Assembly (NCBI RefSeq): GCF_042665155.1
Contig: NZ_JBHTCG010000026.1
Span: forward strand, 60,748 to 124,747
DNA length: 64,000 nucleotides
Origin: Sphaerisporangium rhizosphaerae
GTDB taxonomy: Bacteria > Actinomycetota > Actinomycetes > Streptosporangiales > Streptosporangiaceae
Reading direction: 5' to 3'
The notes under the pieces are model-generated. The model was not told the origin of the DNA. It saw only the letters and a program-made list of their open reading frames with translations, and did not search any database. Position numbers and translations under genes: made by a program. Every line of letters begins with the position of its first letter. Position 1 is the first letter of the stretch. Shown one piece after another: positions 25,662-33,763 of this stretch.

Positions 25662-26720
25662 TCAGCCGTCGCGGCAGCGGAGCAGCAGCATCGCGGCGTC
25701 GTCGTGGAGCGGCGCGTCGACGTGGGCGACCAGGTCGAGCCGCAGGGCCTCCAGCGCGGCCTCAGGGTCGTCGTCCTTGAGCAGGAACGCCCGTTCGGTG
25801 AGCGGGTAGAAGCGGCCCGCGCGGTCGCGGGCCTCGATCACCCCGTCGGTGTAGAGCAGGATCTGGTCGCCCGGCGCGAAGTCGACCTGGTGGGGGTTCG
25901 GGCCGTCGACCTCCAGCACCGCCAGCCCCAGTGGCGGGGCGGTGTCGTCCGGCTCCGCCAGCGTGATCTCGCCGTTGGCGCGCAGGATGAGCGGCGGCGG
26001 ATGGCCGTAGTTGAGCAGGGTGAGCCGCCCGCAGGGGTCGGCGTCCACCAGGATGGCGGTGACGAACTCCTCGCCCGACAGGCGCCGGTTGAGCGCCTTC
26101 TCCAGCCGGCCGCTGACGCCGCGCAGGTCGGCCTCGTCGTGGGCCGCCTCGCGGAAGGCGCCGAGCACCAGCGCCGCCGTCTCGACGGCCTCCAAGCCCT
26201 TGCCCTGAACGTCGCCGACGATGGCGCGCACCCCGCCGGGGCCGGTGACCACCTCGTAGAGGTCGCCGCCGATGCGCGCCTCGGCGTTCGCCGAGGTGTA
26301 GGAGACGGCCGCGCGGAGGTGGCCCGCCAGCCGGGGGACCGGCCTGAGCAGCACGCGCTGCGCGACCTCGGCCACGGAGCGGACGGTCGCCAGCTCGCGC
26401 TCGCGGCGCTGCCGCCCTACCGTGGCCAGGATGCTCGCCGCGGTGACCCCGGCGATGGAGATCAGGCTCATGTTGCTCTGGCGGTCGCCGAGGACCCCCG
26501 CGTACAGCGCGAGGAGCAGCGAGAGGATCAGCGCCACGACGCCGATCAGGACCGTGCGCCGCACGCCGCCCACCAGGCTGGCGAACGCGGAGCCGACGGC
26601 CAGCAGGGAGAGGTAGTTGAGGTCGGGCCCGGAGAGGACGTCGACCGCGGCGACGATGCCCAGGGAGGCGAAAGGCAGCGCGCCCATGAGCCGCTGCGTT
26701 CTGCGACTGACCGCGCTCAT
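25662..26720 (-). CDS. SpoIIE-type PP2C serine/threonine phosphatase with N-terminal membrane domain
   Basis: A 352-aa protein with four hydrophobic segments (about 14-105) and a cytosolic PP2C/SpoIIE catalytic domain (about 150-350). Metal-binding Asp residues are visible in ARIGGDLYEVV, IVGDVQGKGLEA, ILLYTDGVIEARD and DDAAMLLL. Such phosphatases usually act on anti-anti-sigma factors in a partner-switching pathway; no anti-sigma gene is adjacent. ATG 26720 has GGGA upstream. It is convergent with the protease gene, 32 bp away, with no evident terminator. Confidence 0.9.
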   Translation of the reverse strand: MSAVSRRTQRLMGALPFASLGIVAAVDVLSGPDLNYLSLLAVGSAFASLVGGVRRTVLIGVVALILSLLLALYAGVLGDRQSNMSLISIAGVTAASILATVGRQRRERELATVRSVAEVAQRVLLRPVPRLAGHLRAAVSYTSANAEARIGGDLYEVVTGPGGVRAIVGDVQGKGLEAVETAALVLGAFREAAHDEADLRGVSGRLEKALNRRLSGEEFVTAILVDADPCGRLTLLNYGHPPPLILRANGEITLAEPDDTAPPLGLAVLEVDGPNPHQVDFAPGDQILLYTDGVIEARDRAGRFYPLTERAFLLKDDDPEAALEALRLDLVAHVDAPLHDDAAMLLLRCRDG

Positions 26721-27291
26721 AGGCGGCGTCCCGCTGCCGTGACGGTTCGTTCTCGCTGCCGACCGTTCGTCACAGGATGCCTCCGTGGAATAGGTCCTTC
26801 TCGGTGGTGTGCCGACCAGGCTTCCCGGTGCTCCGCGGTAACTGTAACAAGGCGGCGAAAGGGCGAACAGCGTTCTGGCCTTACGCGATGGCCACAGCCG
26901 TGAACGGTGCGGCGACGGAGACGACGGGCCGGGGCAGCCGGCGAATCGGAAGTGAGCCGGCGTTCGCGGGGAACCCGGGTCACGAAAGAATCTTGAGTTA
27001 CGGTGAAATGGGATAATCTCCACCATTTACCGCTTATGCCAGAAAGCACCTCGACAACCTCACAACTACAACGAACTGGACGCCCTCCGGCGTCGGAAAG
27101 CCGGATCGAGCCTGCCCGAGCGCAATTCTAGCCGGGAGGTCTCTGAAGGGCTCATGAATCGAACTTTACTCGGGGATCAGCCGGCCGGGACCGATTCGAT
27201 ACAGGCCCTCGACTTTCCACGACCGGTCCGCCTGGAAGCCCTCCGATAATGCTTTGAGACGATAAATCATGCTCAGGCGGGCAGCTTGCTA
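26721..27291. other. 571-bp intergenic region with an AT-rich patch
   Basis: It separates the histidine kinase stop from the SpoIIE-type phosphatase start, both on the minus strand. The stretch 26985-27060 is markedly less GC-rich than its surroundings and contains AAATGG/CCATTT arms in imperfect dyad. It is the best place for the phosphatase promoter. Short frames inside lack codon bias, and I call no gene. Confidence 0.45.
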
Positions 27292-28812
27292 TCAGTCGTT
27301 GGTGGAAGTTCGTCGATGCGCGGGCAGGCGGGCGGTGAAGCACGCGCCGCCGCCCCCGCTCTCGGTGACGGCCACGGCGCCGCCGTGCAGGGCGACGATC
27401 TCCCGGACGATCGCCAGGCCGAGGCCCGACCCGCCCGCGTCCCTCGTGCGGGCCTCGTCGAGCCTGGTGAAACGGTCGAAGACGGCGTCGCGGTCCTCCA
27501 CGGGAATGCCGGGCCCGTCGTCGCGCACCTCCAGCACGGCACCGTCCCCGTCCGCCCTCTCGGCGGCCACGCGGACCTGCACCGACGACGTCGCGTGCCG
27601 CACGGCGTTGTCCACCAGATTGACGATCATCCGCGCGAGGTGCGGGCGGGAGCCGCGCACCACCACGTCCGGCTGGACGTCCAGCTCGACGCGAATGCCC
27701 GCCCGCGGGCGCGGACGCAGCGACTCCTCCGCCGCCACCTGCCCGAGATCCACCTCGTCGGCCCTCGGCGGCGCCCCGGCGTCCAGCGCCGCCAGCAGCA
27801 GCAGGTCGGCGGCCAGCGACTGCAGCCGCCGCACGTCGCACAGCGCCTCGACGGCCGTCTCGCCGGCGGGGGCCAGCTCCAGACGGGTGCGCAGCGTCGC
27901 GATCGGGCTGCGCAGCTCGTGGGCCGCGTCGGCGACGAAGCGCCTGTGCTGCTCGACGGCCCTCTCCAGGCGGTCGAGGGTGGCGTTCACGGTGCGGGCG
28001 AGCGCCGCGACCTCGTCCCGCGCCGCCGGCACGGGTACGCGCCGGTGCAGGTCGCGCGCGGTGATGTCGGCCAGCCGGGCCCGTATGGCGGACACCGGCA
28101 CCAGCGCCCGGCCCACGAAGAACCAGGTCATCGCGGCCACCAGAAGCAACAGGACCGGGATGCCGAAGACCAGCAGCCGGTTCAGCACGGCCAGCGCCTC
28201 ACGCGCCGGGCCCAGCGAACTGCGTGCCATGACGGTCACCGGTCCCGCGCCGGTCTCCACGACGGTGCTGGCCGTCGTGTACGCCCCGGCGCCCCAGCCG
28301 GGGCCCGGGGCCTCGGCCGGGAGCCCGATATGGACGTCCGGGTCGGGCACCGTCCGCAGGGAGGCCTCGCTCGGCGCGCCGGACACGCCCTCCTTGGTGA
28401 TCGTCAGCGCGGCGCCCTTCGCCGAGCCGGGAACACCGGGTGTCTTCGCGGGGCCGGGGGAACCGGCCGTCTTCGCAGGGCTGGGGGAGCCGGCCGTTTT
28501 CGCGGGGCCGGATGTACCGGCCGTCTTCGCGGGGCCGGATGTACCGGCCGTCTTCGCGGCGCCGGATGTACCGGCCGTTTCCGCCGGACCGGGCGATGCG
28601 GCTCTCTTCGCGTCGGACTCGGGGACCGCCGGCATGGGGGCGACGGCCAGGCGGCTCGCCGCCACCCCGGCCCGTTGCGCGGCCTCCGCGTTCGCGCTGC
28701 GCTCCAGGTCGGCGCGCAGGATCGTGGTCAGCGCGACGGCCGCCGCCGCGAGGGCGGCCGCGACGATGAGGGTCGCGGCCACGGTCGCGCGCAGCCGGAC
28801 CGACCACCGCAT
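27292..28812 (-). CDS. sensor histidine kinase (two-component system)
   Basis: A 506-aa protein with an N-terminal helix (about 9-30), a periplasmic-side domain to about 215, a second helix (LLVFGIPVLLLLVAAMTWFFVG), HAMP, a HisKA box with the phospho-acceptor His (FVADAAHELRSPI) and a HATPase with N box NLVDNAVRHA, G1 DDGPGI and G2 GGSGLGLAI. The outer domain starts with six near-identical nine-residue units (AKTAGTSGP/AKTAGSPGP; DNA about 28430-28595). The ATG overlaps the response-regulator stop by 1 nt (TGATG), so it is expressed after it. The signal is unknown; low-complexity outer segments can tether the sensor in the wall. Confidence 0.93.
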   Translation of the reverse strand: MRWSVRLRATVAATLIVAAALAAAAVALTTILRADLERSANAEAAQRAGVAASRLAVAPMPAVPESDAKRAASPGPAETAGTSGAAKTAGTSGPAKTAGTSGPAKTAGSPSPAKTAGSPGPAKTPGVPGSAKGAALTITKEGVSGAPSEASLRTVPDPDVHIGLPAEAPGPGWGAGAYTTASTVVETGAGPVTVMARSSLGPAREALAVLNRLLVFGIPVLLLLVAAMTWFFVGRALVPVSAIRARLADITARDLHRRVPVPAARDEVAALARTVNATLDRLERAVEQHRRFVADAAHELRSPIATLRTRLELAPAGETAVEALCDVRRLQSLAADLLLLAALDAGAPPRADEVDLGQVAAEESLRPRPRAGIRVELDVQPDVVVRGSRPHLARMIVNLVDNAVRHATSSVQVRVAAERADGDGAVLEVRDDGPGIPVEDRDAVFDRFTRLDEARTRDAGGSGLGLAIVREIVALHGGAVAVTESGGGGACFTARLPAHRRTSTND

Positions 28813-29486
28813 CAGCGTCGCCCGTCGAGGCGGTAGCCGGCGCCCCGCACGGTGACCAGGGAAGAACGGCCGAACGGGGTGTCGACCTTGCGGCGCAGCG
28901 CGCTGATGTAGACCTCCACGATGCTCGGATCGCCCTCGTAGGCGAAGTCCCACGCCTGCCGCAGCAGCTCGGCCTTGGAGACCACCTCGCCGGGCCGCCG
29001 GGCGAGGCCGTGCAGCACCGCGAACTCCTTGGGAGTGAGGGCGATGTCCACCCCGGCGCGGCTGCACCGCATCCCGGCAGGATCGACCACCAGGTCGCCG
29101 ACCGTCAGCGCGACCGGCCGCTCCCGGCCGCCCCGCCGCACCAGGGCACGCAGCCGGGCCAGCAGCACGACGTAGGAGAACGGCTTGGACAGGAAGTCGT
29201 CGGCCCCGTTGTCCAGCGCCTCGGCCTCGTCGTACTCGCCGTCCTTGGCCGTCAGCATCATGATCGGCGTCCAGTCGCCCCCGTCGCGCAGGCGCCGGCA
29301 GACCGCGTACCCGTTCAGCCGGGGCAGCATCACGTCGAGCACGATCGCGTCGTAGGCATTTTCGGCCGCCATCCACAGGCCCTCGGGCCCGTCGTGGGCG
29401 ACGTCGACGGCGAAGCCCTCGTTCGCCAGGCCGTTCTTGACCAGGGCCGCCAGGCGGCGCTCGTCCTCGACCAGTAGCACGCGCAT
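28812..29486 (-). CDS. OmpR/PhoB-family response regulator
   Basis: A 224-aa protein: receiver domain (about 1-120) with the acidic pocket (LLVEDER), phospho-acceptor Asp in IVLDVMLPRLNG, switch Thr in MLTAKD and Lys in LSKPFSY, then a winged-helix DNA-binding domain (about 130-222) ending VRGAGYRLDGRR. It is the first gene of the two-component operon and is divergent from a secreted protein gene. Direct repeats 54-75 bp upstream of its start fit its own binding site. Confidence 0.95.
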   Translation of the reverse strand: MRVLLVEDERRLAALVKNGLANEGFAVDVAHDGPEGLWMAAENAYDAIVLDVMLPRLNGYAVCRRLRDGGDWTPIMMLTAKDGEYDEAEALDNGADDFLSKPFSYVVLLARLRALVRRGGRERPVALTVGDLVVDPAGMRCSRAGVDIALTPKEFAVLHGLARRPGEVVSKAELLRQAWDFAYEGDPSIVEVYISALRRKVDTPFGRSSLVTVRGAGYRLDGRR

Positions 29487-29539
29487 GGGTCAAGGGTGCC
29501 GGACGCCACCTGAAAGGCGGCTTAAGATCATTTCGGCCG

Positions 29540-29561
29540 GCTTCAGGGTGGCTTCAGGTGA
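29540..29561. promoter_or_regulatory. 11-bp direct repeats GCTTCAGG(G)TG, probable OmpR-type regulator site
   Basis: GCTTCAGGGTG at 29540-29550 is followed directly by GCTTCAGGTGA at 29551-29561, one helical turn apart as expected for two OmpR-type monomers. A related GCTTAAG lies further left. The site sits between the response-regulator gene and the divergent secreted-protein gene and could serve both. The link to this regulator is inferred. Confidence 0.55.
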
Positions 29562-29636
29562 CCGTCGGCAGGGTCTTTCTCCGTCGGACCCGCGAGGCCG
29601 GCCCGCGAGGGGCCGGCCGGTCACTAGGAGAAGCTC

Positions 29637-30302
29637 ATGATCGACAAGCGCCTGCGCGTGGTGCTGTCCGCCGGGGTGCTCGGGGTGGCCCTGGCCGCCA
29701 CGCTCACCGCCGCCGCGAACGCCGACAACGCCTCCGGCGACGAGCCCGTGGTGCTCCATGCGACCCGCGTCTGCGGGCACACGATGACGCTGGTGCGCAA
29801 GGACGGCAAGGTCTACCTCGACGACGGCACGGGACTCAAGGAGCTGAAGCCCGGCGACGCGGCGCCCGCGGCGCCCGCGGTCCCCGCCCTGCCGCCGACC
29901 GGCCAGGCGCCCGAGACGGCCACCCCGCCCCACGGCGACGCGCCGGAGAAGGGCGCTCCGCCCGCCGGTGACGCGCCGGAGGGGGCGACCACGGCGCCGG
30001 TCGTGCCGGATGGCGGCGGCACGCCCCTGGCCACGCCCGACGCCACCAGGACGCTGACCACGGTTCCCGATGGCGAGAGCGTGCCGTCGGCCGCCCGGGC
30101 GCCGGAGCCCGGGGAGAAGGCCGAGATCCTCCGCGCGGAGAAGGACACCAGGGTGAGCGGGACGGCTCCGGACGGGGACGGGAAGGGCGCGGGCACGTTG
30201 ACCTGCGCCGTGCCGGCCCAGGACCGGGAGGACCGGCAGGACGGCGGGGCCCGGGAGACGCGCCAGACCCATGAGGCCCGACAGGAAGAGCAGGCCGAGT
30301 AG
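29637..30302 (+). CDS. secreted protein of unknown function, Pro/Ala-rich
   Basis: A 221-aa protein with a clear signal peptide (MIDKRLRVVLSAGVLGVALAATLTAAANA, cleavage after about residue 29). A short ordered part follows (VVLHATRVCGHTMTLVRKDGKVYLDDGTGLKEL), and then a long Pro/Ala/Asp/Gly-rich tail with APEKGAPPAGDAPEGA-type repeats. It has only two Cys (VCGH; LTCAV), possibly disulfide-linked. No family is recognised. It is divergent from the two-component operon and shares its regulatory region, so it may be a target or accessory of that system. Confidence 0.65.
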   Translation: MIDKRLRVVLSAGVLGVALAATLTAAANADNASGDEPVVLHATRVCGHTMTLVRKDGKVYLDDGTGLKELKPGDAAPAAPAVPALPPTGQAPETATPPHGDAPEKGAPPAGDAPEGATTAPVVPDGGGTPLATPDATRTLTTVPDGESVPSAARAPEPGEKAEILRAEKDTRVSGTAPDGDGKGAGTLTCAVPAQDREDRQDGGARETRQTHEARQEEQAE

Positions 30303-30332
30303 GCCGACGACGGGCGAGGCGGCCGGCGGCTC

Positions 30333-30461
30333 GGCTCGGGGGCGTTCGCGGGCCGGTGACTTCAGCCTGGAGAGCCATGCCCGGTGAAGGCATGTGGTCA
30401 CCGTGCCGACGGGTCGGGGGCTGGCTCAGGGGTGTTCGCGGGCCGGTGGCTTGAGCTGGAG
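30333..30461. repeat. imperfect ~40-bp direct repeat: DUF2277 gene 3' end and a decayed downstream copy
   Basis: The segment 30423-30461 contains the last codons and stop (30426-30428) of the DUF2277 gene. A related segment at 30333-30372 has about eight differences and lacks the stop, so it reads LSRLKSPARERP where the gene reads LQLKPPAREHP. The offset is about 90 bp. It is an older version of the stop-codon duplications seen elsewhere in the window. Confidence 0.8.
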
Positions 30462-30650
30462 CTCGTCCAGCAGGCTGCTGGTCGCCGCGGCGACCGCCTC
30501 GACGGCGCGCTCGAACGCCTCGGTGTTGCGCGCCGACGGGGCGCGGAACCCTGAGATCTTGCGGACGTACTGCAACGCGGCGGCCTTCACGTCGTCGTCG
30601 GTGACGTCACTGGTGTAGGGCTCGCGAAGTGTCTTGATGCTCCGGCACAT
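30426..30650 (-). CDS. DUF2277-family small protein
   Basis: A 74-aa protein beginning MCRSIKTLREPY, the hallmark of DUF2277, followed by an amphipathic helical region (DVTDDDVKAAALQYVRKISGF) rich in conserved basic and aromatic residues. The function is unknown. The longer frame above ATG 30650 is non-coding. It is convergent with the secreted-protein gene. Its C-terminal codons are partly duplicated downstream. Confidence 0.85.
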   Translation of the reverse strand: MCRSIKTLREPYTSDVTDDDVKAAALQYVRKISGFRAPSARNTEAFERAVEAVAAATSSLLDELQLKPPAREHP

Positions 30651-30865
30651 GAAAGGACGGTACGTCATGGGCGCGGAGGGCGGGGGACCCCGTCCCAGGC
30701 GCAGGGGTGACCCCAGCGGGCGGGCGCGCACAGGACGGGCGTCGGCCTGGCCGCGTCGCCTGTGCTCCGTATGCCGGGAAACTCCCGGTAAAGCGGCGGT
30801 CGGCGGGCGTTATCCGCCGACGTCGGAGGGGATGGGCACTACATCTCTGACTGACGGAGGCCGCC

Positions 30866-31402
30866 ATGGCGCAGAAGACGACCGCCGCCCCGAAGGACGC
30901 CGAGCGCGGACGCGCCGAGACCGGCCCCGAGGATTCCGCGCGCCCCGCCGCGCGGAAGGCGGAGCCCCGGCGAGGCGCCGTCCGGAGTGCCGCGTCGGGG
31001 CCGGGCGCCGTCCGGAGTGCCGCGTCGGGGTCAAGTGGCTCCCGGGGTGCGGCGTCGGGGTCGGGTGGTGCCCGGGGGGCCGCGGCGCGGGCGACCGGCG
31101 CCCGGGGCGCCGCGTCGGGGTCGGGCGGCGCCAAGGGGGAGGGGCCGCGGGACGAGGCCGCCGCGCCCGCGCGGCGCCATCGGGCCCCCGCTTCGCGGCC
31201 GGCGGTGACGCTGCCGCTGATCGGGCGGGTGGTCCTGCCGCCGCCGGACCGGCTGGCCTTCTACGCGGCGCTGGGCCTGCTCTCGGCCTTCAACATCATC
31301 GAATGGCCGCTGGCGCTGGTCATCGGATTGGGGCACTTCCTGGCGGAGCAGCGTCTTTCGCGCGTCCTGCGAGGCATAGGACAGGCGGCGGAGGCCGTCT
31401 AG
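30866..31402 (+). CDS. hypothetical protein with low-complexity N-terminus and C-terminal membrane segment
   Basis: A 178-aa protein. Residues 1-110 are Ala/Gly/Arg/Ser-rich with imperfect repeats (VRSAASGPGA, RGAASGSGGA; DNA about 30965-31130). Residues 118-178 are ordered, with LPLIGRVVLPPPDRLAFYAALGLLSAFNIIEWPLALVIGLGHFL forming one or two membrane segments. I do not recognise a named family. The basic, disordered half may bind nucleic acid or acidic lipid from the membrane. GGAGG lies upstream of ATG 30866. Confidence 0.6.
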   Translation: MAQKTTAAPKDAERGRAETGPEDSARPAARKAEPRRGAVRSAASGPGAVRSAASGSSGSRGAASGSGGARGAAARATGARGAASGSGGAKGEGPRDEAAAPARRHRAPASRPAVTLPLIGRVVLPPPDRLAFYAALGLLSAFNIIEWPLALVIGLGHFLAEQRLSRVLRGIGQAAEAV

Positions 31403-31624
31403 AGTGAATGCCGCATTTCCGGTTGATGACCGTCAATGCCGATGAATATCGCTCATCGTCAATAGCGCGCAAATTTCCAACACGCCGATCATCGGCAACG
31501 GACCGCAAACCTGGCAACAAGTCTCGACAGGGGGCGGATATCGGCGTTCGGTGAATCGGTTGTGGTCCGTTCGGCTCGGGTACATGGTCCTCGCCCGCCG
31601 AAATAGGACAAAGGAGTCATATCA

Positions 31625-32830
31625 ATGACTTTCAACCCTCTGGAACAGCAGGGAATCCCGCTGGACCGGCAACTGCGCAACTGGCGGGAACTCAACGTCC
31701 CCCAGCTCGACCCGGACCATTCCGATCCCTACGCCCGCTGCCGGGTCATCACCATGAACGGCATCGAGGTCGAAGCGATCATGTTCAGCCACCACTTCGC
31801 CCGGCACTGCCCCGATCTGGACGTGCGGCGGCAGCTCGCCGAGGTGCGCTACATCGAGCAGCAGCAGCAGAAGGCCGTGAACTGGCTGCTGCCCGGCCTG
31901 GCCTCGGTGCTGGAGACCACGATCGCCTACGAGCAGGTGGCCGTCGACCTGACCGCCTGGGTCGCCCGGATGGAGCCCGACCCCTACCTCAAGCAGGCGT
32001 TCGAGTTCGGCATGCTGGAGGACTTCGACCACCTGTACCGGTACGCCAACCTGTACGAGCTGATCGAGCACCGCAAAGCCGAGAAGATCGTGGACGCGCT
32101 GACCGAGGTCATGCCCGGGCGGCCCACGCCCCTGCACCACCGGCACCCGATCGACAACGTCCGCGACCACTACGACAAGGACACCGCGAGCCCGATCTCC
32201 AAGCTGCACACCCTGACGATCATGGCCGCCGAGCAGCAGACCATGAACTTCTACATGAACGTCGGGCCGGAGTACATGGAGGAGATCGCCCGCAGGCTCT
32301 ACCAGGAGATCGGGCTCATCGAAGAAGAGCACGTCACCCACTACGAGTCGCTGCTCGATCCGAACGAGACCTGGTGGGAGATGCTGGTCAACCATGAGTA
32401 CAACGAGTGCTACATGTACCACTCGTTCATGGAGACCGAGTCCGACGACCGGCTGAAGTCGATCTGGGAGCTGCATCTGGCCATGGAGCTGGAGCACCTG
32501 CGCATCGCCTGCGACCTGATGCGCCGCCACCAGGGCCGCGAGCCGGCCGAGATCCTGGCGCCGAGCTTCCCGGAGCCGGTGACCTTCGAGCCGAACAAGA
32601 TCTACATTCGCGAGATCCTCGCCACGCAGATCGACCTCACCACGCTCGGGACGGGGTACGTGCGCGACGCGCACGAGCGGTTCCAGCGCTTCCAGGACCG
32701 GTTGCACGGCGGCGAGCCGGCGCCCAGCGACCAGGTGCTGGAGGAGACCACGGCGAAGTTCGGGCAGGACTACCGGATGGAGACCGAGGGCCCGCATCCC
32801 GTGCCCAGCATGCGCCGTCCCGCCCACTGA
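31625..32830 (+). CDS. ferritin-like superfamily protein with several ExxH motifs
   Basis: This 401-aa cytosolic protein is almost entirely helical and has repeated Glu/His motifs: Glu103 (YEQVAVD), Glu132/His136 (LEDFDHLYRY), Glu203 (AAEQQTMNF), Glu233-x2-His236 (IEEEHVTHYE), Glu258 (NHEYNE) and Glu288-x2-His291 (MELEHLRIA). This spacing fits one or two ferritin-like four-helix bundles with a di-metal site. It could be an oxidase, oxygenase or peroxide-protective protein; I cannot name the family. AAGGAG precedes ATG 31625. It converges on a hemerythrin-like gene across a strong terminator. Confidence 0.7.
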   Translation: MTFNPLEQQGIPLDRQLRNWRELNVPQLDPDHSDPYARCRVITMNGIEVEAIMFSHHFARHCPDLDVRRQLAEVRYIEQQQQKAVNWLLPGLASVLETTIAYEQVAVDLTAWVARMEPDPYLKQAFEFGMLEDFDHLYRYANLYELIEHRKAEKIVDALTEVMPGRPTPLHHRHPIDNVRDHYDKDTASPISKLHTLTIMAAEQQTMNFYMNVGPEYMEEIARRLYQEIGLIEEEHVTHYESLLDPNETWWEMLVNHEYNECYMYHSFMETESDDRLKSIWELHLAMELEHLRIACDLMRRHQGREPAEILAPSFPEPVTFEPNKIYIREILATQIDLTTLGTGYVRDAHERFQRFQDRLHGGEPAPSDQVLEETTAKFGQDYRMETEGPHPVPSMRRPAH

Positions 32831-32871
32831 CAGGGGACGGACAGGACCCGACCGGCGCCCGCGCGGCGCGG

Positions 32872-32910
32872 CACCGCCCGCCCGGCCTTCCAAGGACCGG
32901 GCGGGCGGTG
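32872..32910. terminator. strong hairpin between convergent genes
   Basis: Perfect 14-bp arms (CACCGCCCGCCCGG at 32872-32885 and its complement at 32897-32910) enclose an 11-nt loop that can extend the stem. It lies between the ferritin-like and hemerythrin-like stops and should terminate both. Confidence 0.85.
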
Positions 32911-32927
32911 GCGTGTGCGGTCGGCGG

Positions 32928-33515
32928 TCAGGTGTTCTTCTTGCCCATCGCCTGGCGGACCACGTCCCGGACGCGGTCGAACATGGCCGTCGGCGTTCCG
33001 ACCAGGACGTTCTTGGTGGCCGACTCCACGCCCGGGTGCGGGTGCGTCGGGGCGAGCGCCTCGGCGGCCTTGACGCCGAGCGCCATCGCCCGCCGCTCGG
33101 CCGAGTTGGTCTCCCGGACGAGCTGGGCGAACTCGTAGCGCTCCTCGGCCCGGGCGTGCTCCTCGACGGCGATGCGCAGCTTCTGCAGGTGCGAGGGGAA
33201 CGAGGGGTCGTCGGTCCCCCGCTCCTCCATGAGGGTGAGCAGTTGCTTGGCCTCGTTCTCCTCGCGCAGCCGCTCGTCGACGATGGCGTCGCCGCCGTCG
33301 AGCGCGCGCCTGGCGTAGGGGTGGACGACCTCCTCCTCGGCGGTCTCGTGGACGGCCAGCAGGCGCACCAGGTTCTGGAACGCCTCGGCCCGCGTCTCGC
33401 CGGTGGCCTGCTCCACCTCGTCGAACATGTCCCTGATCTCCGCGTGCTGGCGGATCAGCAGTCCCACCACGTCGCTCTCGTCCATCAGCTCAGGCATGGT
33501 CTTGCTCTTGGCCAT
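32928..33515 (-). CDS. hemerythrin HHE-domain protein
   Basis: A 195-aa helical protein with the hemerythrin-like ligand pattern: His in LLIRQHAEIRDMFDEVE, HETAEEEVVHP in the second helix, NEAKQLL in the third and VEEHARAEERYEF in the fourth. It should hold a non-heme di-iron site for oxygen, NO or redox sensing. Residues after 140 form an extra helical tail ending MGKKNT. ATG 33515 is preceded by GGGGGGAA; a longer frame to 33605 is not needed. It faces the ferritin-like gene, so the two iron-type proteins form a convergent pair. Confidence 0.88.
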   Translation of the reverse strand: MAKSKTMPELMDESDVVGLLIRQHAEIRDMFDEVEQATGETRAEAFQNLVRLLAVHETAEEEVVHPYARRALDGGDAIVDERLREENEAKQLLTLMEERGTDDPSFPSHLQKLRIAVEEHARAEERYEFAQLVRETNSAERRAMALGVKAAEALAPTHPHPGVESATKNVLVGTPTAMFDRVRDVVRQAMGKKNT

Positions 33516-33643
33516 TGCGGTTCCCCCCGTGTCGTCGCCGCGGTGGCTCGGTTCTCCGCGGTCGGCAATGAAGACCTTCCCCACCGCCGATGGCGACACG
33601 GACATCTACCGACAAGGGCCAGCAAAGAGGTCATATGCGGAGC

Positions 33644-33706
33644 GGAACTCCCTGGATGCCGGAACTCCCTCGATGCCGGAAGTCCCCGGATGCCGGAACG
33701 CCTCGG
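33644..33706. repeat. 17-bp tandem array downstream of the GH5 gene
   Basis: GGAACTCCCTGGATGCC (33644-33660) is followed by two variants (33661-33677, 33678-33694) and a partial copy to 33706. It lies in the 248-bp gap between the hemerythrin start and the mannanase stop, both minus strand. The copies differ at one to four positions. Confidence 0.9.
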
Positions 33707-33763
33707 GTCCACCGGCAGGTGCGGGAGTACGGCCGGGGGCCGTACTCCCGCGAGGGACGCGGC

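Noticed and set aside
26777..27016. 79-codon frame in the region between phosphatase and kinase genes
   Set aside because: No codon bias and no domain; it overlaps the presumed promoter of the phosphatase gene.
33644..33706. Short direct repeats considered as a CRISPR array
   Set aside because: The units are 17 bp and directly abutting without unique spacers, and no cas genes are present.
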